A stretch of 47,407 nucleotides of DNA, from the NCBI GenBank assembly GCA_947371955.1, contig CANBRQ010000012.1, positions 1-47,407 on the forward strand, in the 5' to 3' direction. The position numbers and the translations under genes are program-made. The notes beneath the pieces were generated by a model. That model worked only from the letters and a program-made list of their open reading frames with translations, was not told the origin of the DNA and searched no databases. The stretch is from Paracoccaceae bacterium (GTDB taxonomy: Bacteria; Pseudomonadota; Alphaproteobacteria; Rhodobacterales; Rhodobacteraceae). Positions 42,267-47,407 of this stretch are shown piece by piece. Every line of letters begins with the position of its first letter. Within the stretch, counting starts at the first letter, position 1.

Positions 42267-43267
42267 CGATCTCAGGCCTTGGCCCCCATGGCGAACGTGC
42301 GGCCCCGCCCGAACGCGTCACCCTGCTGCCAGAGGACAAGGCGGCAGCCAACGCCCGGGGCTTCCGTGTTGCCGTCGTGCTGCACACGCTGGAAAGCGAC
42401 TGGGCGCGCCAGCAACTGTCGGGCATCGTGGGGATTCTGGGCGATTGCGGCACGGCGGTGACCCATGTCATCGACTGCGGCTTTTCTCCCTCGGCGCAGG
42501 TCAAGGCGCTGGACGGGCTACTGGCGCAAAGGCCGGATGCGGTGATCTCGTTGCCCGTCGCCAACCAGGAGGTGGCACTGGCACACGCGCGGCTGGCCGA
42601 GGCCGGGATCAAGCTGGTGCTTCTGGACAATGCGCCGACCGGCCTGCTGCCGGGCACCCACTACGGCACGCTGGTTTCGGCTGACAACTTCGGCCTTGGC
42701 TTGATCGCGGCCGAGGGTCTGTCGCCCTATCTGCCACAGGGCTCAGAGGTTGGGCTGCTGGGCTATGCCGCAGATTTCTTCGCCACCAACGAGCGCGAGA
42801 TTGCCTTCACCCAATGGATGCAAACCCGCCGCCCTGACGTGATCCTGCGTCAGGACGCTTTCGGACGCATTGACGAAGCGACACGGCGGACAGAGGCGAT
42901 GCTGGCGGCCCATCCCGACCTTGCCGGCCTGTTCGTGGTCTGGGACACCCCGGCGTTGAAAGCCGCCGAGGTCCTGCGCAGCCACCCGCTGCCCATCCCG
43001 ATGGCCACGGTCGATCTGGGCGAAGAGGCGGCCATCGGACTGGCGCAGGGCACGCCTTTCGCCATCATCGCGGCCCAACAGCCCTATCTGCAGGGGGTCG
43101 CTGCGGCGCAGACCACGATCCTGACCCTGCTGGGCCGCCTGACCCCAGCCTGGATCGCCCTGCCCGGGATCGCCGTCACCCGGGCCAATGTCGTCGAAAG
43201 TTTCCAGCGCATCTGGCGCAACCCAGCGCCGCAATCCGTGTTGAAAGCCGTTGGCCTGATCGATTGA
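42263..43267 (+). CDS. Sugar-binding-protein homologue lacking a signal peptide
   Basis: 334 residues, start ATG 42263 overlapping the ROK stop (ATGA). The N-terminus MTISGLGPHGERAAPPERVT has no hydrophobic stretch, so the protein should stay in the cytosol. From about residue 36 it aligns along its length with the exported binding protein at 38776-39888: VVLHTLESDWARQQLSGI, AQRPDAVISLPVANQEV, VSADNFGLGLIAAEGL, GYAADFFATNEREIAF, LFVVWDTPALKAAEVL. It has no DNA-binding domain. Coupling to the regulator suggests a cytosolic ligand sensor or a partner of the ROK protein, or a redundant transporter component that lost its signal. The first is inference. Confidence 0.88.
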   Translation: MTISGLGPHGERAAPPERVTLLPEDKAAANARGFRVAVVLHTLESDWARQQLSGIVGILGDCGTAVTHVIDCGFSPSAQVKALDGLLAQRPDAVISLPVANQEVALAHARLAEAGIKLVLLDNAPTGLLPGTHYGTLVSADNFGLGLIAAEGLSPYLPQGSEVGLLGYAADFFATNEREIAFTQWMQTRRPDVILRQDAFGRIDEATRRTEAMLAAHPDLAGLFVVWDTPALKAAEVLRSHPLPIPMATVDLGEEAAIGLAQGTPFAIIAAQQPYLQGVAAAQTTILTLLGRLTPAWIALPGIAVTRANVVESFQRIWRNPAPQSVLKAVGLID

Positions 43268-43273
43268 GCCGGT

Positions 43274-43912
43274 TCAGGACCGAAAGGCCGAGGCGATCAA
43301 ACGCTCGCAGGCGGGGATCGAAAAGCCGGTTTCGTCGCGTAGGGCGGATTCAGTGTCGAGCCAGAACGGAAGGTCAGGCGCATTCACCTGCTGCAGAAGA
43401 CCCCCGATCGTCTCAGGCGAAATCCCACCGGCAAACCCGCAGAAGGCTCGGCTTTGATCCAGCGCCGGTACCCACGCCAGCCGGCGACCCCGACCATGCG
43501 AGCCGTCCAGCAGCCAGTCGCAACGTAGATCGTCGGGGAATGGGCCCGCGCATTGCAGGATTGTTCGCAGGCCCATGCGGCTACCATAGCGGATTGCGTT
43601 TTCAACCTCGGCTGCGTTTGCATGGCCATCCGACTTGTTTACCTGCATCCGGCTGAACCCCGCCAGATCCAAAACCGGCATAGTGCCCGCAAAGATCGCC
43701 TCTGCCAGCGGACCGCAAAGATGCGCGGAAAGCCGCAGGCCGGCGTGGCGCATCGCGTCCAATGCAGGCGTATCGGCAAAGCGGTCGGCGGGCGCGAGAC
43801 CGATCAGAATGCCCCACTCGATCCGACCCGGATGCTCGGCAGAAAGCCGTTGCATGGCCGGGATCAGATCGGCGCGGTCGGCCCCCGTCAGCGTCAGGAA
43901 GGCGGGAGTCAT
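43274..43912 (-). CDS. Small TIM-barrel protein, PRAI/phosphoribosyl-isomerase-like
   Basis: 212 residues. The sequence MTPAFLTLTGADRADLI, GILIGLAPADRFADTPALD, LRLSAHLCGPLAEAI, VNKSDGHANAAEVENAIRYG and FCGFAGGISPETIGGLLQQV has the feel of a small (beta/alpha)8 barrel with a GGI phosphate-binding loop, as in phosphoribosylanthranilate isomerase relatives. The exact family is not certain. It is coupled to the PfkB kinase gene by an ATGA overlap (stop 43909, start 43912), so it probably works on a product of that kinase, such as a phosphorylated pentose. It lacks a signal peptide. Confidence 0.75.
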   Translation of the reverse strand: MTPAFLTLTGADRADLIPAMQRLSAEHPGRIEWGILIGLAPADRFADTPALDAMRHAGLRLSAHLCGPLAEAIFAGTMPVLDLAGFSRMQVNKSDGHANAAEVENAIRYGSRMGLRTILQCAGPFPDDLRCDWLLDGSHGRGRRLAWVPALDQSRAFCGFAGGISPETIGGLLQQVNAPDLPFWLDTESALRDETGFSIPACERLIASAFRS

Positions 43913-44811
43913 CGGGCCAGCCGCATTCGGGCCTCGATAGCCGTTCTGCTGGGGGCTGCGGCCCGTGCGCCGAGCGCTTCGGTCGCAAGCGCCCCGGCTG
44001 CCATAGCAAAGTCCAGCGCGTCAGCCGGTGCCGCGCCCTCGGCGATCCGGGTGAGGTAGGCGGCGTTAAAGATATCCCCCGCACCGGTCGTGTCGACGAC
44101 CTGAGCGGGCAGGGCCTGCCGGGTCAGAACCTCGTCCCGTCCGTCATGGTGCGTCAAAAGCCATGTCACCCCCGCGCCACCGGTACAGCACAACGTCCGG
44201 GCGCGCGGACCGATCAGATCGGCCAGTCCCGCAGCATCCGGGGCAGAGCCTGTCAACTTATGATAGCCGACGTCGTTAATGAACAGCACATCCGCAGAAT
44301 CACGAAGGCTCGCGAACTGGGCGGCGGATAGACCCGCCGCCGCATCGACGTCGAGACAGATCAACGCGCCAGATCCCGCGTGGGCCGACAGCTTGGCAAA
44401 GTCCGCAGCCATGACATAGGCAAAGCGCGTCTCGGCCATGGCCTGACGGATCGTATCCTCTTTCACCGGAGGCGCCTGCATCGGCACGTAGATCAGGGTC
44501 TTCTCGCCATCCGGGTTCAGCGCGATCACGCAATGCGTGCCGCGTGGGACTGCAACCTCGGTCAGAAGACCGGTCACGCCAGCGGATTTCAGTGAAGCGC
44601 GGTGCAGGGCGCCTTCGTCGCCCAAAGCCACGCGGCCGACAAGCGCCACGTTCAACCCCAGTTTCGCCGCAGAACTTGCCATATTCGCGGTCGTGCCGCC
44701 AGGTACTGCATCAAGAAAGCGGCCAAGCATCTTGCCGCCGGTTCGGATCGGGTCCGAAATCTCGTACACATAGTCCAGCACCGGATCGCCAAACGCCGTC
44801 AGATCGCGCAT
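43909..44811 (-). CDS. PfkB-family carbohydrate/nucleoside kinase
   Basis: 300 residues starting MRDLTAFGDPVLDYVYE (ATG 44811); the longer open frame upstream is antisense to the next gene. PfkB signature 1 is GGTTANMASSAAKLGLNVAL and signature 2 is VVDTTGAGDIFNAAYL with the catalytic Asp in GAGD. Relatives phosphorylate ribose, fructose-6-phosphate, adenosine, pseudouridine and others. The close grouping with a small TIM barrel, an ADP-ribosylglycohydrolase-family protein and nucleoside-type permeases favours a ribose or nucleoside substrate. It is divergent from the glycohydrolase gene; 126 bases separate the starts. Confidence 0.92.
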   Translation of the reverse strand: MRDLTAFGDPVLDYVYEISDPIRTGGKMLGRFLDAVPGGTTANMASSAAKLGLNVALVGRVALGDEGALHRASLKSAGVTGLLTEVAVPRGTHCVIALNPDGEKTLIYVPMQAPPVKEDTIRQAMAETRFAYVMAADFAKLSAHAGSGALICLDVDAAAGLSAAQFASLRDSADVLFINDVGYHKLTGSAPDAAGLADLIGPRARTLCCTGGAGVTWLLTHHDGRDEVLTRQALPAQVVDTTGAGDIFNAAYLTRIAEGAAPADALDFAMAAGALATEALGARAAAPSRTAIEARMRLAR

Positions 44812-44937
44812 CGTCTTTGCCTTCTGGATACCTGTCGAAACTCTACCGGCTTGCCGGGCCTTTGGAAGTGCTTCTTTGCCATTCGCAGACAGGCAGGCTA
44901 GCGTTCCGCTGCGCCTTGCAAGACGGAGACTGCAACG

Positions 44938-45981
44938 ATGCCCGCCAATCGGTCCGCGGAAGACAAGATCCATGACGGGCTGATGGCCGCAGGGATCGGT
45001 GACGCACTGGGCGCGCCGACAGAACAGTATGCGATGGACGAGATCATCCGCACTTTCGGCCCCGGCCTGATCGAGCGCTTTCATGTGCCTCCACCGGATA
45101 CCTTCGCCGGAGCCAACGCTGGCAAGGCGGGCGAGATCACGGATGATGCCAGCCAGATGTACTACCTCGCCCGTGCCTTCGGCCAGAAGGGCGCGGCTTT
45201 CACCAATGCTGACTGGATCGCCTGCCTGTTGGACTGGCGCGAGACCTCGCCCAAGGCGGGTTTCATGGGGCCTTCGACCGAGGCGCTGATCAAGGCGCTG
45301 AAGTCTGGCAGTGACCCGACCGCGTTCGGCCGGATCGGCTCATCAATGCGTAAGATGACCAACATTGGCACGACAAATGGCGCGGCGATGCGGGCGGCAC
45401 CCATCGGCATGGCCTTTCCCGGCGATATCGCCTGCACGGCAGAATACACGCTGATGACCTGCCTGCCCTCGCACGACGCCAGCGTGGCCATCGAGGCCGC
45501 TTGTGCCATCGCCTGCGGCACTTCGGCGGCGATGGTCTCTTCCGATCTTGGGGCCGTGCTGGAGGGTTGCCATCAGGGTGCGGTTGCGGGCCGCGCCCTC
45601 GCCGCGCGGCATGGTCGGCTGGAGGCTGGGCCGCGCTTTCAGGCGCGGATGCGGCGGGCGCTTGAAATTGCGGCGCAGCATGACGAAGATTGGGCGTTCA
45701 TGGCGGCACTGGAGGCCGAGATCGGCAATTCGGTCCTCGCGGCCGAGTCCGTGCCCTGCGCGATCGGCATTTTGGCTTACGGCAAGGCCGATCCTTGGCG
45801 CTGCCTGCGACTGGCGGCATCCATCGGCAATGACAGCGATTCCATCGCGACCATGGTGGGGGCGCTGGCCGGAACCATGAACGGACTAGCCACGATCCCC
45901 GCCTTCATCATCGCAGAGTTTCAACAGGCCAACCCGGACTTCGACCTGAAAGCTCTGGCGAAAGCGCTGGGCGCAGCCTAA
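44938..45981 (+). CDS. ADP-ribosylglycohydrolase-family protein
   Basis: 347 residues from MPANRSAEDKIHDGLMAAG (GGAG about 10 bases upstream). The ARH/DraG fold has its Mg sites in GIGDALGAPTEQY, EITDDASQMYYLARAF (DD pair) and SIGNDSDSIATMVGAL near the end. Such enzymes hydrolyse N- or O-glycosidic bonds of ADP-ribose; several relatives encoded beside nucleoside transporters probably act on ribosylated small molecules. It is divergent from the PfkB gene and convergent with a nucleoside-type permease gene; the two stops share four bases (CTAA at 45978-45981). It is probably cytosolic, with no signal peptide. Confidence 0.92.
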   Translation: MPANRSAEDKIHDGLMAAGIGDALGAPTEQYAMDEIIRTFGPGLIERFHVPPPDTFAGANAGKAGEITDDASQMYYLARAFGQKGAAFTNADWIACLLDWRETSPKAGFMGPSTEALIKALKSGSDPTAFGRIGSSMRKMTNIGTTNGAAMRAAPIGMAFPGDIACTAEYTLMTCLPSHDASVAIEAACAIACGTSAAMVSSDLGAVLEGCHQGAVAGRALAARHGRLEAGPRFQARMRRALEIAAQHDEDWAFMAALEAEIGNSVLAAESVPCAIGILAYGKADPWRCLRLAASIGNDSDSIATMVGALAGTMNGLATIPAFIIAEFQQANPDFDLKALAKALGAA

Positions 45982-46928
45982 CTCTGGCTTGCGCCCTTCA
46001 GCTTCAACGCGCGTTGCGCCCGGTAGCTGAACAGAACCAGCGCCAGAATGGTCACCACGAAGGGGATCATCCGGATCAGTTCCGCCGGGGCGTTAGCGAA
46101 AAGGCCTGGGATGACCACTGCCAGACCCTCGAAAGCGCCGAACAGCAGGGCTGCCAGCATGGCCCCGACCGGATGGCGGGCTCCTAGCAGCACGGCGCCA
46201 AGGGCGATGAAGCCACGACCAGCGGTCATGTCGCGGGTAAAGCCGACATAGTTGAACATCGCCAGTTGTGCGCCGCCCAAACCGGCCAAAGCGCCCGACA
46301 CCACCAGACTCCAGGCCCGCACCGCATTGATCGGAATGCCGGCAGCCTCGGGCGCTGCGGAATATTCGCCCACGCCGCGCAGCCATAGGCCCCAAGGCAT
46401 GCGGTACAGAAAGTACCAGACTGCAAAGACCAAAAAGGCCGCAAGCCAGGACAGCACCGAACTGCCTGAAAGCATCGCGGCCAGAAACGACCCGATGCCG
46501 GGGATGCCGCCAAGGAACGACAGATCCAACGACGGAATGGCCTTGGAGGCGAGGTTGATCGACGTCCCCTTGTCCCCCCCGGTTGCCAGCGCCAAAGCAA
46601 AAACCGTCCCGCCCGAGGCCATGATGTTGATCGCAAAGCCGATGACGATGATGTCAGCCTTCAGGCGCAGGGCGAAGACCGCCATCACCAGCCCCAGCAG
46701 CGCCCCCGCCGTCAGCCCGGCCAAAACGGCGACATACCAAGGCGCATAAACCGACACGATCACCGAGGTCAGCGCGCCTACCAGCATCTGCCCCTCCAGT
46801 GCTACGTTTAGCGCACCGGATAGGTCGGCGATCAACCCTCCCAAAGTGGCCAGCAGCAGGGGCGTGGTGGTGCGGATCACGGTGACGAAGAACGCGGTCG
46901 AGATGACCGTGGCGAGGAGTTCCATCAT
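45978..46928 (-). CDS. Nucleoside-type ABC permease (BMP/NupQ family)
   Basis: 316 residues starting MMELLATVISTAFFVTVI (ATG 46928, overlapping the upstream permease stop as ATGA). About eight to nine hydrophobic segments are present, with family marks TTPLLLATLGGLIADLSGALNVALEGQML, WLRGVGEYSAAPEAAG, GRGFIALGAVLLGARHP and AELIRMIPFVVTILAL. With the permease upstream it forms the heterodimeric membrane part of a transporter of the Bmp/Nup type, which imports purine or pyrimidine nucleosides in characterised members. The binding protein and ATPase are presumably beyond the window edge. Confidence 0.93.
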   Translation of the reverse strand: MMELLATVISTAFFVTVIRTTTPLLLATLGGLIADLSGALNVALEGQMLVGALTSVIVSVYAPWYVAVLAGLTAGALLGLVMAVFALRLKADIIVIGFAINIMASGGTVFALALATGGDKGTSINLASKAIPSLDLSFLGGIPGIGSFLAAMLSGSSVLSWLAAFLVFAVWYFLYRMPWGLWLRGVGEYSAAPEAAGIPINAVRAWSLVVSGALAGLGGAQLAMFNYVGFTRDMTAGRGFIALGAVLLGARHPVGAMLAALLFGAFEGLAVVIPGLFANAPAELIRMIPFVVTILALVLFSYRAQRALKLKGASQS

Positions 46929-47407
46929 TTGGCGGCTCCCTCGGCCACGGGAGCCTTGCGACCGAACAGGCCCTTGGCCCATGCCTTGCCCGGCATCTGG
47001 AAGGACGAGGATACCAGCAGGATGATGATCGCCGTTACAACGCCGATCACCTCGGCGGGCACATCGGTGCGGATGTTCATCAACTGGGCGCCTTGTCGCA
47101 GATAGCCGTAGAAGATCGCTACGACAGGCACAGCAAAAGGCCTGCTGCGGGCGACGATGGCAACCAGAATGCCTTCAAAGGCCAGACCGCCCTCGAACTG
47201 TACGGTCAGCATGCCGAAGGTCTGGCCCTGCACGAACATCGCCCCCAGCATCCCGCCCAGTGCCCCCGCCGCGGTCATGGCCGAGACCATGATCGCCGTG
47301 GCCTTGATCCCGGCATATTCCGCAAAGCGCGCGTTGTGCCCGACCAGTCGCAGCTTCAGTCCCCATGCGGTGCGGTACAGCGCGAACCAGACCAGAACCG
47401 TCGCCGC
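46925..47407 (-). CDS. Nucleoside-type ABC permease (NupP family), truncated by window end
   Basis: The frame runs off the window end; 160 codons at the C-terminal side are visible, against a usual total of about 340-370 residues. The edge reads AATVLVWFALYRTAWGLKLR, then LVGHNARFAEYAGIKA, the conserved loop of this permease family, then GALGGMLGAMFVQ, GLAFEGILVAIVARSRP and a final hydrophobic segment EVIGVVTAIIILLVSSSFQM. It pairs with the second permease, to which it is coupled. The gene is complete at its 3' end and shows no damage in the visible part. Confidence 0.9.
   Translation of the reverse strand, partial: AATVLVWFALYRTAWGLKLRLVGHNARFAEYAGIKATAIMVSAMTAAGALGGMLGAMFVQGQTFGMLTVQFEGGLAFEGILVAIVARSRPFAVPVVAIFYGYLRQGAQLMNIRTDVPAEVIGVVTAIIILLVSSSFQMPGKAWAKGLFGRKAPVAEGAAK

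Noticed and set aside
44846-44857. Small palindrome CCGGC-TT-GCCGG between PfkB and glycohydrolase genes
   Set aside because: Short, GC-rich and likely by chance in this DNA.

Overview
The window is GC-rich, tightly packed DNA with many ATGA stop/start overlaps. The protein families present are typical of an alphaproteobacterium of the Rhodobacterales/Paracoccaceae type: several sugar ABC transporters, RTX proteins carrying a Hint domain, periplasmic molybdoenzymes, and a DevBCA-like exporter. The genus cannot be fixed from the sequence. I saw no tRNA, rRNA, CRISPR array, transposase or phage gene.

Layout. (1) 1-2859: 3' part of a GH127 beta-L-arabinofuranosidase gene and a MalK/UgpC-type ATPase, both apparently functional. 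(2) 3120-7899: a degraded sugar or pentitol locus. An AraC regulator, sugar-binding protein, ABC ATPase, permease, short-chain dehydrogenase and FGGY kinase lie in operon order, but each carries frameshifts, stops or deletions. (3) 7918-13012, minus strand: response regulator, histidine kinase and a DevB/DevC/DevA-type exporter. (4) 13232-16189: an uncertain small ORF, three small minus-strand envelope proteins including a 45-residue membrane protein, and a NodT-family outer-membrane lipoprotein. (5) 16208-22951: a 1522-residue RTX protein ending in a Hint domain, and a PQQ-type sugar dehydrogenase flanked on both sides by RTX repeats. (6) 23116-29593: an extracytoplasmic redox-repair island. 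It holds a molybdopterin enzyme, its cytochrome b partner, a very methionine-rich secreted protein, a peroxiredoxin, a LysR regulator, exported MsrA and MsrB, and a CcdA-thioredoxin fusion. (7) 29882-34626: PPK2 polyphosphate kinase, then an amidohydrolase, an unrecognised probable TIM-barrel protein and a beta-lactamase-fold serine hydrolase. (8) 34717-43267: a complete ribose-class sugar ABC operon (isomerase, binding protein, Gfo/Idh/MocA dehydrogenase, ATPase, permease, small monooxygenase) on the minus strand. It is divergent from a ROK-type regulator that is translationally coupled to a signal-less copy of the binding protein. (9) 43274-47407: TIM-barrel protein, PfkB kinase, ADP-ribosylglycohydrolase-family protein and two permeases of a nucleoside-type ABC transporter, the last cut by the window end.

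The most interesting points are the methionine-rich protein with its molybdoenzyme/cytochrome pair beside exported methionine sulfoxide reductases, which resembles a hypochlorite-scavenging system; the cytosolic binding-protein paralogue paired with a catalytically degenerate ROK regulator, which may be a sugar-sensing module; the operon-wide decay at 3-8 kb; and the ADP-ribosylglycohydrolase/PfkB/nucleoside-permease group. All calls rest on reading the sequence and recalling family motifs; no database search was run.
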